Under the pieces are notes generated by a model. The model saw only the letters and a program-made list of their open reading frames with translations, ran no database searches and was not told the origin of the DNA. 32,270 nt of DNA, taken from Lactiplantibacillus daoliensis (GTDB taxonomy: Bacteria > Bacillota > Bacilli > Lactobacillales > Lactobacillaceae). The stretch's first letter is position 1; each line of letters begins with the position of its first letter. Both the position numbers and the translations under genes were made by a program. The stretch covers positions 1 to 32,270 of the forward strand of contig NZ_BJDH01000009.1 of assembly GCF_005405005.1 (NCBI RefSeq), read 5' to 3'. Below are positions 1 through 8,818 of the stretch, in pieces.

Positions 1-765
1 GAGTTATCACCTGAGGTTGAGCCCGAGTTATTGCCTGAGTTGTTACCAGACGTTGAACCTGAGTTATTGCCTGAGGTTGAACCTGAGTTGTTGCCAGACG
101 TTGAACCTGAGTTATCACCTGAGGTTGAGCCCGAGTTGTTGCCAGACGTTGAACCTGAGTTATCACCTGAGGTTGAGCCCGAGTTATTGCCAGACGTTGA
201 ACCTGAGTTATCACCTGAGGTTGAGCCCGAGTTATTGCCTGAGTTGTTACCAGACGTTGAACCTGAGTTATTGCCTGAGGTCGAACCTGAGTTGTCGCCT
301 GAGGTTGAACCTGAGTTGTTGCCTGACGTTGAACCTGAGTTATTGCCTGAGGTTGAACCGGAATTATTGCCTGACGTTGAACCTGAGTTGTTACCTGAGG
401 TTGAACCCGAGTTATTGCCAGACGTTGAACCTGAGTTGTCACCTGAGGTTGAACCTGAGTTGTCACCTGAGGTTGAACCTGAGTTATTGCCTGAGTTATT
501 GCCTGAGTTGTTGCCAGACGTCGAACCTGAGTTGTCACCTGAGGTTGAACCTGAGTTGTTGCCAGACGTTGAACCTGAGTTGTCGCCTGAGGTTGAACCT
601 GAGTTATTGCCAGAAGTTGAGCCCGAGTTATTACCAGACGTTGAACCTGAGTTGTCGCCTGAGGTCGAACCCGAGTTGTTGCCAGACGTTGAACCTGAGT
701 TATTACCAGACGTCGAACCTGAGTTATTGCCTGAGTTGCTACCAGACGTTGAACCACTACCAGCA
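1..765 (-). repeat. 24-bp tandem repeat coding SGSTSG[ND]N stalk
   Basis: About 30 imperfect 24-bp units lie in the 3' part of the surface protein gene. Each encodes eight residues of the form SGSTSGNN or SGSTSGDN, with a few shortened SGNN units (for example near 230-250, 480-515 and 725-745). Alternate units carry Asp or Asn before the last Asn. The composition is like the Ser-Asp or Ser-rich stalks that lift adhesins through the cell wall, and the many Ser and Thr are potential O-glycosylation sites. The array continues beyond the left edge. Such arrays change length by slippage, so the unit number probably varies between strains. Confidence 0.93.
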
Positions 766-3700
766 GCGTCGGCTGGTGTCATAACTGTAATTGAATCACC
801 AGTACTGCTACCTTTAGAAGGTGTTAATGTCAAAGCTGACTTAGCACCAACTGAAGCTGGAATTGTAATTGAGTAGTTACCATCAGTACCAATCGTACCA
901 GTACCGACCGTGGCACCTGAAGCGTCGGTAACCTTAACAGTTGATCCGGCAGTTCCTTGGCCAGTTACGGTATAACCATCAGTTGAGTTACCTTTAACAA
1001 TGGCGTTAGTTGATAATTCAACCCCACCAATATTTTCAAAGGCAGTTTCAATATCCAATTCAGAAGCAGTTTGAGCAGCGCGACCATCGTTGTAGCCATC
1101 ACCATCAGTATCGATCATTAATGGATTAGTGCCACGAGTCTTTTCTTCGCCATCAGTTAAACCATCACCATCAGTATCAGCCTTCAATGGATTAGTGTGA
1201 TCAAGGATTTCTTGACCATCACTCACACCATCTTCATCGGTATCAGCTTTAAGTGGGTTAGTCCCATATTGAAGTTCTTGGAAGTCGTTTAAACCGTCAC
1301 CATCAGTATCAGGATTGTTAGGGTCAGTACCCATTTGCAATTCAACTGCATCTGGAATCCCGTCACCATCAGTATCGACGCCTTCACTAAACTTAGGATC
1401 GCCGCCTAATGGATCAGTATCCTTCCCATCAACAATCCCATCACCGTCAGTATCAACCATCAATGGGTTAGTTCCGGCCTTGATTTCGGCACCGTCACTC
1501 ATACCATCACCATCGGTATCAGCTAACATTGGATTGGTATGGTATTTAGTAACTTCATCATAATCACTAAGACCATCGCCATCACTATCTTTGTCAGCCT
1601 TCAAAGCATTTTCATTGCCGGCTAAGATATCATCTGGCATACCAGCTTTAGTACCATATTGCTTTTCTTGAAGGTCGGTTAAACCGTCCTGATCAGTATC
1701 AGCACTATGTTCGTTAGTATGGTCAATGTACATTTCGTTAAAGTCTGAAACACCATCTTGATCAGTATCAGTGGCAATGGCATCTGGACTCGTTGCATTC
1801 AATGGATCGCTATCGTTGTACTTAGTTGCACTTAAGTTTTGAAGTACTAAACGAGCAGCAACACCTGACGCACTTAATTTTTGTTCAGTCGTTAAGGCAT
1901 CATATTGTTTTTGCAAGTTAGAAGTGTTCACACGTTGATAAACAATTGACGTTTGAACAGGTGTCTTAGGACTAACACCATAGAAAGTTGGTGTTGAACT
2001 AACAACTAATTGTGCAAAGTCTCCAACACCCAAGGTTGCAAGTGTTTGGTTACCAGTGCTTGTTTGTGATGAGAAATCTGGATCAGTGTAGCTAACTGGT
2101 AAGACAACCTTTTGAACCCCACTAATAGATAAGTCAGCAACTTGACCTAAAGCTTGACCAACAGTATCAGCAATAAACTGTGTAACGGTCGTGAATGCAC
2201 CTTGAACTTTGTTGTTTAAGGTATCTGTTAAGTCTTGTAACAATCCACCAACAACTGGTAATTTACCAAGGGCAGTCCCACCACCATTGACACTGGTGTT
2301 AGACATCGCAATCAATGATGCAATCATGTCGTATAAATCGACAATCCAAGTGTTGACCCATGATTGTAAGTAGTTGGTTAATGATTCAGTTAACGTTGAA
2401 TCATTGAGAACTTTATAAGTTCCATCAGCTTGTTTAGTGACATTAGCTAATTTAGTAATGGCAAGTGAACTACCACCTAATGAAGCTAAAGCAGCTTGGT
2501 CATCTTTAACTTTTTGAACTGAAGATTCCAAACCAGCATAATAAGCGGATTGTTTCAATGAAGGTACAATTGCGACAACTTGTGCAATCGTATCTGGAAC
2601 TAAAGCAACCACCCCAAAGGCACTTAAGATACCAGTGATCCCAGAAGTAAAGATCTTGAATAAGTTTTCAATTGGCCCACCAGAGAAAGTTGTTTCGATG
2701 ACAGCGGTATTAGATAGCTTGTCACCGGCCTTAACCCCTGCTTGACCAAATAAGTTGTTTGACATTGAAGTAGCATCGGTAATCTGGAATGTTTCACCAG
2801 TATTATCGTTCTTCACAATGGCACCAGCACGGTTAGCACTTTGAACAGTCCAAGTCCCAACCTTGACTGAATTACTGATCCGGTTATCAAAACCGAATGT
2901 AGCACCGTTAGTTGTTGAACCTAACAATTTGACAGACAATCCAGGGTTTTCAATAGCGGCAATAATATCAGTGTAACGAGTCTTTAAATTATTGTCGTCA
3001 GAACTGATGGCCCCTTGATCACTCATGAAATCAGTACCAACAGAAGCTACCTTATTGGCACCTGACACATAAGTCTTACCACCATATAAAACATCATCAT
3101 CGTAACTATCGTTATTATCGGCACTATTATCAATAGTTGGATTTACGGCAGTCCCAGATTCATCATAAATTTTACCGGAGTTCTTTTGATTCAAGTTAGC
3201 TGCATTAGCTTGCTTGATCATTTTAGCAACAGCATCGGTTTGACCCAATTGAGCCGTAGCCGTGTTATCAACCGTATAACCAGACTTACCGAAGACTTGG
3301 CCTTCTAGTAAACCGGTTTTACCGATTGAACTCGTGTCGGTCGTATTATTGGTTAAAGTTAATAATTGCGCAGTCGAATTAACGCCATCTTTAGTAACCA
3401 CGATTGAAACTTGGTCGCCAGAGTTGACATTATTTAAAGTTGCAACATAAGTCCCATTAGAAGCAGTGTTGGCAGAAACAATGGTTGCACCAGCAGCACT
3501 CTTAAAGGTAACACGTGAACCTGCAGTTGCTTGACCAGTGACAGTAAATGTCCCGTCAGCATTGTAAGTTTGCGTTGGTGTAGACGTTAAGCCGACCCCA
3601 GTCCCACCATTAGAACCGGTAGTAGTTGGATCAGTCGAACTTGTCATAACCGTGGCATCTTCAACAGTTGGCATTGCTAAAACAGCACTACGTAATAAGC

Positions 3701-4664
3701 TAGCTGTATTAGAAACCCCAAGTGCAGATTGCATCTTTTGAGAAGCAAGGTCTGATAAGAAAGTCTGACCTGTTGCAACATCATTAGCAGTATTCGTTGC
3801 AGCTGGTTGAGCTGCATTCCCGTTACTTGCTGAATTTTCCTGAGTCGTTGCAGAATTGACTAAGTTGTTTTGAACAGATGATGTACTAGTTGATTGGCTA
3901 TCAGTGGCTGCCCCAGCAACCACGTTATTGTCAGTCGAAACACTCTTGGCAGCACTTGTGTCAGTTGCGACGGTGCTATCAGCCTTAGTGCTGGTACTAG
4001 TTGCATCACTTGCCGCACTAGCTTTAGTACTTGCAGCACTCGTTGCTGATTTAGCAGCAGTGCTTGTTGCGGCTTGGTTTGGAATAGATACGGTTACACT
4101 CGAACTGGTTTGACCATTACGAGTGGCGGTTAACGTGACCGTTTGACCGGCTTTTACACTAACCGTGTATGTACCAGTCCCACTAGCAGTGACAGTCGAT
4201 TGGCTGGCACCATTAACGCTCACATTGATCGTTGCACCGGCAGTAGCTGTCCCGGTTAAAGTTGCAGTATCACCATTTACAGTGACAGTTGGTTGTGCAA
4301 TCGTTGGTGCACTTTCAACTGTTTTTTGGCTAGCCGAATTAGTAGTAGCACTTTGACTAGTTGCGGTTGCACTTTGTACATTGGCACTAGCAACTTGTGC
4401 ACTAGCCTTTTGAGCAGTAGCGTCTGTCGTAGCTGCAGCTGCGGCAACCCCACTGCTACTTTCGGTAACGGCAGTTGCTTTCGTTGTTGCGTCAGTTGTA
4501 TCGGCATTTGCGTTTAAAACCTGATTGTTTAAAATCGGTAATGTCACGAAGAATGTCGTAATCAGCCCAGCGTATACCCACTGTCGACCTGATTTATACA
4601 TCTTGTATCGCTGTTTAGTGTCCGTATCGATGCGTTCAAATGAATGGATTCCCCTGATTTGCAT
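1..4664 (-). CDS. Giant KxYKxGKxW-signal cell-surface protein, 3' end outside window
   Basis: The minus-strand frame stays open from an ATG at 4662-4664 to the left edge, giving about 1554 residues without a stop. The N-terminus holds the KxYKxGKxW signal motif (RYKMYKSGRQW, about residues 19-29), then a hydrophobic segment and a likely cleavage near ANA-D. Next come an Ala/Ser/Thr-rich stretch and an Ig-like segment (about residues 120-195). A second Ig-like segment follows (coding bases about 3330-3600), then a long unrecognised region (about 1830-3300). Ten DxDxDGxxD motifs (about 1090-1790) look like thrombospondin type 3 calcium loops. One more Ig-like segment precedes a Ser-Gly-Thr-Asn repeat stalk. 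By analogy with Sdr-type proteins, a wall anchor such as LPxTG should follow outside the window, but I cannot see it. A role in adhesion is inferred. The gene is preceded by a weak GGGGG ribosome site 12 nt upstream. Confidence 0.9.
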   Translation of the reverse strand, partial: MQIRGIHSFERIDTDTKQRYKMYKSGRQWVYAGLITTFFVTLPILNNQVLNANADTTDATTKATAVTESSSGVAAAAATTDATAQKASAQVASANVQSATATSQSATTNSASQKTVESAPTIAQPTVTVNGDTATLTGTATAGATINVSVNGASQSTVTASGTGTYTVSVKAGQTVTLTATRNGQTSSSVTVSIPNQAATSTAAKSATSAASTKASAASDATSTSTKADSTVATDTSAAKSVSTDNNVVAGAATDSQSTSTSSVQNNLVNSATTQENSASNGNAAQPAATNTANDVATGQTFLSDLASQKMQSALGVSNTASLLRSAVLAMPTVEDATVMTSSTDPTTTGSNGGTGVGLTSTPTQTYNADGTFTVTGQATAGSRVTFKSAAGATIVSANTASNGTYVATLNNVNSGDQVSIVVTKDGVNSTAQLLTLTNNTTDTSSIGKTGLLEGQVFGKSGYTVDNTATAQLGQTDAVAKMIKQANAANLNQKNSGKIYDESGTAVNPTIDNSADNNDSYDDDVLYGGKTYVSGANKVASVGTDFMSDQGAISSDDNNLKTRYTDIIAAIENPGLSVKLLGSTTNGATFGFDNRISNSVKVGTWTVQSANRAGAIVKNDNTGETFQITDATSMSNNLFGQAGVKAGDKLSNTAVIETTFSGGPIENLFKIFTSGITGILSAFGVVALVPDTIAQVVAIVPSLKQSAYYAGLESSVQKVKDDQAALASLGGSSLAITKLANVTKQADGTYKVLNDSTLTESLTNYLQSWVNTWIVDLYDMIASLIAMSNTSVNGGGTALGKLPVVGGLLQDLTDTLNNKVQGAFTTVTQFIADTVGQALGQVADLSISGVQKVVLPVSYTDPDFSSQTSTGNQTLATLGVGDFAQLVVSSTPTFYGVSPKTPVQTSIVYQRVNTSNLQKQYDALTTEQKLSASGVAARLVLQNLSATKYNDSDPLNATSPDAIATDTDQDGVSDFNEMYIDHTNEHSADTDQDGLTDLQEKQYGTKAGMPDDILAGNENALKADKDSDGDGLSDYDEVTKYHTNPMLADTDGDGMSDGAEIKAGTNPLMVDTDGDGIVDGKDTDPLGGDPKFSEGVDTDGDGIPDAVELQMGTDPNNPDTDGDGLNDFQELQYGTNPLKADTDEDGVSDGQEILDHTNPLKADTDGDGLTDGEEKTRGTNPLMIDTDGDGYNDGRAAQTASELDIETAFENIGGVELSTNAIVKGNSTDGYTVTGQGTAGSTVKVTDASGATVGTGTIGTDGNYSITIPASVGAKSALTLTPSKGSSTGDSITVMTPADAAGSGSTSGSNSGNNSGSTSGNNSGSTSGNNSGSTSGDNSGSTSGNNSGSTSGNNSGSTSGDNSGSTSGNNSGSTSGDNSGSTSGNNSGNNSGNNSGSTSGDNSGSTSGDNSGSTSGNNSGSTSGNNSGSTSGNNSGSTSGNNSGSTSGNNSGSTSGDNSGSTSGNNSGSTSGNNSGNNSGSTSGDNSGSTSGNNSGSTSGDNSGSTSGNNSGSTSGDNSGSTSGNNSGSTSGNNSGSTSGNNSGNNSGSTSGDN
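1090..1790 (-). repeat. Ten thrombospondin type 3-like Ca-binding motifs
   Basis: Reading the minus strand gives ten acidic loops: DTDQDGVSD, DTDQDGLTD, DSDGDGLSD, DTDGDGMSD, DTDGDGIVD, DTDGDGIPD, DTDGDGLND, DTDEDGVSD, DTDGDGLTD and DTDGDGYND. They are separated by short linkers, many ending in GTNPL or HTNPL. The DxDxDG pattern coordinates calcium in thrombospondin type 3 repeats and related bacterial surface proteins. The block probably stiffens the stem in the presence of calcium; that role is inferred. Confidence 0.85.
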
Positions 4665-4756
4665 TCTAAAACAAACCCCCTTAATTAATTACGTCAAAGC
4701 CAGAATTTTTAGCATACCCCATACTATTTTAACTAGGTCATTGCTTCAACGCATAT

Positions 4757-4785
4757 ACTATAACCAACTTTATAGTTAAATGCAA
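4757..4785 (-). promoter_or_regulatory. Promoter of the surface-protein gene with internal palindrome
   Basis: On the minus strand a -35 TTGCAT (4780-4785) and a -10 TATAGT (4757-4762) are separated by 17 bp. The expected start lies near 4750, giving a leader of about 85 nt. The sequence ACTATAA-6-TTATAGT (4757-4776, plus strand) is a perfect 7-bp inverted repeat that covers the -10 box and most of the spacer, so a dimeric regulator could bind here. Confidence 0.6.
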
Positions 4786-5377
4786 TTAATTAATTAGGTG
4801 TTACAATATAAACAATGTTAATACTTACCACCGGTAATTCGTGAAGATGGCGTAATCATTGCGTTTAAAAAGGTTGTTAAAAAAAGGCTATTTTTTTATA
4901 AATTAATAACTTAAACCAACACAAAATATTGTACGTTCTTTTTTAACGGCCTGATATGACGGCCTTTTGGAACTGTTAATCCGCGAATATTGATATTAAT
5001 TCAGCTGTAATAAGCGTTTTCAAAAAAAAGTATTGGTTCACGGTATAACGGATTTTAAGGGTCGAAAAATAAAATTACGGTCATTAATAATTTACGTGTA
5101 TTTATTAATTAACTATGATATGGTTATCAACGAATCATTCTATTTTAAAGGATTAACTAATGTTAATAACAGGAAAACGTGTGATGTTCTACTTTTCATT
5201 TCTAAGAAATCAAGATTAATTCCTATTATAATCACGCTAGCCGAATCATCAGCTTAGAGGGAAAGTTGCTGATTGTCCTTTTGATGTCAATGAAGACTGT
5301 TGGTCAATATTCACAGTCAAAACTAATATTTGTGCATGGTCATAATGGCCGTTGAACTATTTTTGGAGGGGTCTCTA
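4786..5377. other. AT-rich intergenic region between divergent genes
   Basis: No convincing gene lies here. A 74-codon frame at 5033-5257 lacks a ribosome site and family resemblance. The stretch is AT-rich, has runs such as 4915-4950 around a short GGCC/GGCC dyad, and ends with a possible plus-strand promoter for the coiled-coil gene (TTGGTC at 5300-5305, 18 bp, TAATAT at 5324-5329). That promoter is a weak match. Confidence 0.4.
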
Positions 5378-7303
5378 TTGAAATTTTTTAAATCAAGAGA
5401 AAAGGAAGTCACTAATAGTACGAATGCGTTGAAAACACGGGTTGCACCGTCACAAACCCAACCGACTTCAACGTCCAAAACTACATATCCAACCGCTGAG
5501 CCGACTAAAAAGGTGATTTCGAAACAACCAACTACAGAAGAAGTTACTGTCAAACGGAGTTATGATCTCGACACCTTAATTAAAAGAATTACCAGCATCA
5601 GCTCTGATTACAATCAAGTTCGGACTCAGTTACAAAATCAACTTTTTACTGAATTAGATGAACAGCAACAAACCAAGCTGAGCGTTCAAAAAACCATCGC
5701 GAAAACTAACCAACAGATTGAAGCTACGACTAAAAATGTTGACGAGTTAAAAGCACTGGATAGCGCTGATTTAGAATCTCAGTTAGCCGAAAAACAAAAA
5801 GAGATTGCCAACCTTACCCGTTCGCAACCACTTTTTGATAAAAACTTAACTGCATTAGCCGATAAGTTAAAAGTGATTGCCAAACAACAATCAAGCTTAC
5901 AAGCCAAACAAGATAAACTGACACACAATCGTGAAGAAATCGTCACTAAGCTCCACGCTGAACAGGATCCACTTAAAATTCTATCCTTAGCCGAAGCTTA
6001 TCGCGAACGTTTAGAGACAATTGAAAAACAAACCAAACAGTTAGCAGAACAACAATCACAAGCTGACGCTGAAGCCGCGAAGCTCAACATTCAGGTTCAA
6101 CAGACCAATGAAGAACTCACACAACTGAACGACTCACTCAAGGTTGCCAACAATGAACAAAAAGCAATTGAGAAGAAATTATCAACAAAGCAAACGCAAC
6201 AAAAGCAGCAGCTCAGTCACGGCGAACAACAATTGCAAACACTGACACAAACAAAAGAACGTGCCACGGCCCAATTAACACATTTGACTAAACAAATTGA
6301 ACATAATAAACGTCAATTAGCTAACTGGTTTGGGACCACTCATCAAGTTTTACCATTACCCATGGATGATCAGCATCAATATGCCGTCGCATTAGACGCC
6401 TTTTTGCCAGATCATCCGGTTGCCTTAGTCCAAACAGTCCAACGGCTGCTTGACCTAGGTGCTAGCCAGGTTGGACTCTATTCAGAGCTATTTGATATTA
6501 ACCTTCCTGCCGAAATTGATCTTTGGGCAAGCGAAAATGGGCTTGATCGTAGCAAGTTAGAGCTTATTAATCCACTCTATCAAATTCAGAATCAGGGCAA
6601 TCTATCTGGTGAACCCGTTAAGTTACCGCAAAATATTGCTCATAAAGATTGGGACCCGAAACTGCAGGTGTCAAATGTGGTGTTAACTGACAACAGTGGC
6701 AGCCTACAAGTTAAATATCGGCCTGAAAATCCAGAATTAATTGGTGAAATCAGTTATATCACTGGAAACCATGTTACTAAGCGTAGCTTTTTCAATAGTC
6801 ACGGTTTATTATCTGCCAATGCGTTGTTCGCAGCCGATGGTTCCTTGGAACAGGAACAGTACTATCGTAAAGATGGCTTAGTTGGATTGACAGTTGATTA
6901 TCAAGCTGGACAACAGGCAGGTGTAGCGTTGTTTGATGGCGCTGGTATTCAAACCAATACCTTTATCAATACTGAGACCATGATCACTTGGTGGATGCAA
7001 AATCATTTCCGGCCAAGCTGTGCCTTAGTTGGTCACATTGACAGTGAGGCTTACAACCACTTTGTCCAACACAACCAGCTTGCGGCCGTACCTTATGTCG
7101 CTGAAAGTTCTCTGAACAGTGAACAACTCAATTACTACTTGCAACAGCAAAATCAGCATCGGTTCATCGTGGCCGATTATCAGACGGCTCAGTCACTGAT
7201 TCAACACACGAACAATAATCTTGAACTGGGCTATTTAAACTCTGTTTATCTACCTTCACAAATTACTGGTCCCAACTTGAAGACTGGTTTTCTTGAAGAT
7301 TAA
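5378..7303 (+). CDS. Coiled-coil protein with C-terminal glycosyltransferase-like domain
   Basis: The start is TTG at 5378, chosen because GGAGGGG lies 6 nt upstream; the earlier ATG in frame has no such site. The product has 641 residues and no signal peptide or membrane segment, so it should be cytoplasmic. Residues about 1-60 are Lys/Thr/Pro-rich. Residues about 70-330 are a long Gln/Lys/Glu-rich coiled coil. The last 300 residues are globular. They contain a patch of the type FFNSHGLLSANALFAADGS followed by EQYYRKDG, which resembles the beta-meander domain preceding the catalytic part of GtfA/GtfB/TagE-type glycosyltransferases. No full GT-B donor-binding motif is seen, so it may be an accessory subunit rather than an enzyme. 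Its divergent position beside a Ser-rich surface protein suggests, but does not prove, a role in its modification. Family assignment is uncertain. Confidence 0.75.
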   Translation: MKFFKSREKEVTNSTNALKTRVAPSQTQPTSTSKTTYPTAEPTKKVISKQPTTEEVTVKRSYDLDTLIKRITSISSDYNQVRTQLQNQLFTELDEQQQTKLSVQKTIAKTNQQIEATTKNVDELKALDSADLESQLAEKQKEIANLTRSQPLFDKNLTALADKLKVIAKQQSSLQAKQDKLTHNREEIVTKLHAEQDPLKILSLAEAYRERLETIEKQTKQLAEQQSQADAEAAKLNIQVQQTNEELTQLNDSLKVANNEQKAIEKKLSTKQTQQKQQLSHGEQQLQTLTQTKERATAQLTHLTKQIEHNKRQLANWFGTTHQVLPLPMDDQHQYAVALDAFLPDHPVALVQTVQRLLDLGASQVGLYSELFDINLPAEIDLWASENGLDRSKLELINPLYQIQNQGNLSGEPVKLPQNIAHKDWDPKLQVSNVVLTDNSGSLQVKYRPENPELIGEISYITGNHVTKRSFFNSHGLLSANALFAADGSLEQEQYYRKDGLVGLTVDYQAGQQAGVALFDGAGIQTNTFINTETMITWWMQNHFRPSCALVGHIDSEAYNHFVQHNQLAAVPYVAESSLNSEQLNYYLQQQNQHRFIVADYQTAQSLIQHTNNNLELGYLNSVYLPSQITGPNLKTGFLED

Positions 7304-7320
7304 ACTTATGACTAAAATGC

Positions 7321-7364
7321 GACCTTAATTTAAGGCCGTACTTTTTTAGTACGATCATAAGGTC
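7321..7364. terminator. Nested inverted repeat after coiled-coil gene
   Basis: GACCTTA (7321-7327) pairs with TAAGGTC (7358-7364), and inside it CGTACT (7337-7342) pairs with AGTACG (7348-7353) across a T-rich loop. The position, 18 nt after the stop codon at 7303, suggests transcript-end processing. No downstream T-run follows, so it is not a classical intrinsic terminator. Confidence 0.4.
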
Positions 7365-7380
7365 ACTGCTTCATAATTAA

Positions 7381-7432
7381 AACAAGGCCCATGGAGAATC
7401 CGAGGATTTCCCATGGGTCTTGTTAGTACTAA
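7381..7432 (+). terminator. Long hairpin between convergent genes
   Basis: AACAAGGCCCATGG (7381-7394) pairs with CCATGGGTCTTGTT (7411-7424 region) through 14 positions. One of these is G.U in plus-strand RNA but A.C in minus-strand RNA, so the fold favours plus transcripts. The inner part GAATCC/GGATTTC extends it. No T-run follows on the plus side. Confidence 0.45.
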
Positions 7433-7453
7433 GATTAATAGCCTAACACAAAA

Positions 7454-7495
7454 AGCCGGCTGTCTATTGATTATTAAAATCAATGACAACCGGCT
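7454..7495 (-). terminator. Second terminator for fba
   Basis: AGCCGG/CCGGCT, then TGTC/GACA and ATTGATT/AATCAAT form a stem of about 17 pairs with a 5-nt loop. One pair is G.U only in minus-strand RNA, and a five-T run follows on that strand. Together these point to leftward transcripts leaving fba. Confidence 0.7.
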
Positions 7496-7520
7496 CATTT
7501 ATTTAAGTTAAATTTCATAA

Positions 7521-7546
7521 GAAAAGCCGACCGAAGTCAGCTTTTC
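7521..7546 (-). terminator. Intrinsic terminator of fba with UUCG loop
   Basis: An 11-bp stem closes on a UUCG tetraloop with a C-G closing pair, in minus-strand sense; one pair is G.U on that strand only. It lies 16 nt after the fba stop and ends in TTTTC. It is followed about 25 nt later by a further hairpin. Confidence 0.85.
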
Positions 7547-7562
7547 CGAATCAAAAATCTGA

Positions 7563-8426
7563 TTATTTAACAGCTGGAGTATCGAACCAGCCAATACGTG
7601 ATGTAATAACATCAACGATGGCTTTCTTACCAGGTGCCAATAACTTACGAGGGTCGTAGCCCTTACCGATTTGGTCTGCGCCAGATTCGATGTAAGCACG
7701 GGTAGCGTTAGCGAAAGCAACTTGGTTTTCGGTGTTAACGTTAACCTTGCTGATACCCATCTTAACAGCCTTAACGATTTGTTCCTTAGGAATACCAGAA
7801 CCACCGTGCAATACCAATGGCATCTTAACAGCGTCTGAGATTTCTTGTAAACGATCGAAGTGTAAGCCAGTCCAGTTTTCTGGGTACTTACCATGGATGT
7901 TACCAATCCCAGCAGCTAAGATATCAATACCAGTAGCAGCTAAAGTCTTAGCTTCTTCAACAGAAGCTAATTCACCTTCACCGATGATACCGTCTTCTTC
8001 ACCGCCAATTGAACCGACTTCGGCTTCAACAGAGATGCCTTTGGCATGAGCTAATTTGACGATTTCCTTAGTCTTTTCTAAGTTTTCGGCAAATGGTAAG
8101 TCATGACCATCAAACATAACTGATGAGAAACCAACTTCGATACATTCTTTAGCAGCTTCGTAGTTACCATGGTCCAAATACATTACAACTGGAACAGTAA
8201 TGTTCATGCTTTCCATAGTATCAGCAACTAAGTCCATAACGAGCTTGTAACCGCCCATGTACTTAGCAGCGCCCATTGAAACTTGAAGAATAACTGGGGT
8301 GTTTGTTTCTTGAGCACCCTTTAAGATGCAACGAGTCCATTCAAGGTTGTTAGTGTTAAACGCACCAATAGCGTAATGGTTCTTGTATGCGTCTTGTGTC
8401 ATATCAACAGCATTTACAAATGACAT
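7563..8426 (-). CDS. fba: Fructose-bisphosphate aldolase, class II
   Basis: The 287-residue product matches a class II, zinc-dependent aldolase, which splits fructose 1,6-bisphosphate into glyceraldehyde 3-phosphate and dihydroxyacetone phosphate in glycolysis, in the cytoplasm. Visible motifs are YLDHG with the catalytic Asp85 and metal ligand His86, EAEVG at 134-138, GNIHGKYP with His178, and LHGGSG with His207. Length is normal for the Gram-positive type. The start is supported by AGGAGGG about 8 nt upstream. Homofermentative and facultatively heterofermentative lactobacilli use this enzyme, which fits a plantarum-like host. Two terminators follow. It is divergent from acetaldehyde dehydrogenase across a 438-nt regulatory spacer. 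Confidence 0.97.
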   Translation of the reverse strand: MSFVNAVDMTQDAYKNHYAIGAFNTNNLEWTRCILKGAQETNTPVILQVSMGAAKYMGGYKLVMDLVADTMESMNITVPVVMYLDHGNYEAAKECIEVGFSSVMFDGHDLPFAENLEKTKEIVKLAHAKGISVEAEVGSIGGEEDGIIGEGELASVEEAKTLAATGIDILAAGIGNIHGKYPENWTGLHFDRLQEISDAVKMPLVLHGGSGIPKEQIVKAVKMGISKVNVNTENQVAFANATRAYIESGADQIGKGYDPRKLLAPGKKAIVDVITSRIGWFDTPAVK

Positions 8427-8477
8427 AAAAATAACCCTCCTAGGTTAATTAAGAGATACGATTTTTGAATCACATTC

Positions 8478-8507
8478 ATTTTAGCATACTTTACCCTAGA
8501 GTGATAA
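8478..8507 (-). promoter_or_regulatory. fba promoter (extended -10)
   Basis: Minus strand: TTATCA (8502-8507), 18 bp, then TAAAAT (8478-8483) preceded by TGC, an extended -10. The start would fall near 8471, leaving a leader of about 45 nt that contains the AGGAGGG site. Confidence 0.55.
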
Positions 8508-8694
8508 CCGATTTGCGATATTTCTTACCCAAGAGGATCCGCCAAATACCGGGGCTTACCAAGCAGTTCAAATTGTAGGCCTTTCCACTTTTATTATTTT
8601 ATTTATGCGCGGTTCAATTACACGTAGAAACTAACACCAAATTTCATTTATTTTCGATTGTGAAAACAATAACTATTGATTACTATATCAGCAA

Positions 8695-8707
8695 TGAAAA
8701 CGTTTCA
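8695..8707. promoter_or_regulatory. Possible cre site in fba-acdH spacer
   Basis: TGAAAACGTTTCA is an almost perfect palindrome around a central CG and resembles a catabolite-responsive element bound by CcpA. It lies about 80 nt upstream of the acdH -35 and about 190 nt upstream of the fba -35. The outer positions do not match the consensus fully, so this is a candidate only. Confidence 0.45.
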
Positions 8708-8785
8708 CATAATTTCACATTATAGTCTACTTAATCCGGCATTCCCAAAAGGTTATTAAACTTACTTGCATTAAAAAAGTTATCA

Positions 8786-8813
8786 TTTACATTTGTGAAG
8801 AAGTGTTTATAAT
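8786..8813 (+). promoter_or_regulatory. acdH promoter
   Basis: TTTACA (8786-8791), 16 bp, TATAAT (8808-8813). Transcription should start near 8820, giving a leader of about 45 nt before the AGGAGG ribosome site at 8851-8856. Confidence 0.75.
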
Positions 8814-8818
8814 AAGAC

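Noticed and set aside
17-876. Long antisense frames with PELLPDVEP-like repeats
   Set aside because: They are the plus-strand shadow of the 24-bp repeats coding the SGSTSG stalk. There is no ribosome site, and the frames end when the repeat ends.
5033-5257. 74-codon plus-strand frame
   Set aside because: No ribosome site, AT-rich spacer composition, non-ATG start and no family resemblance.
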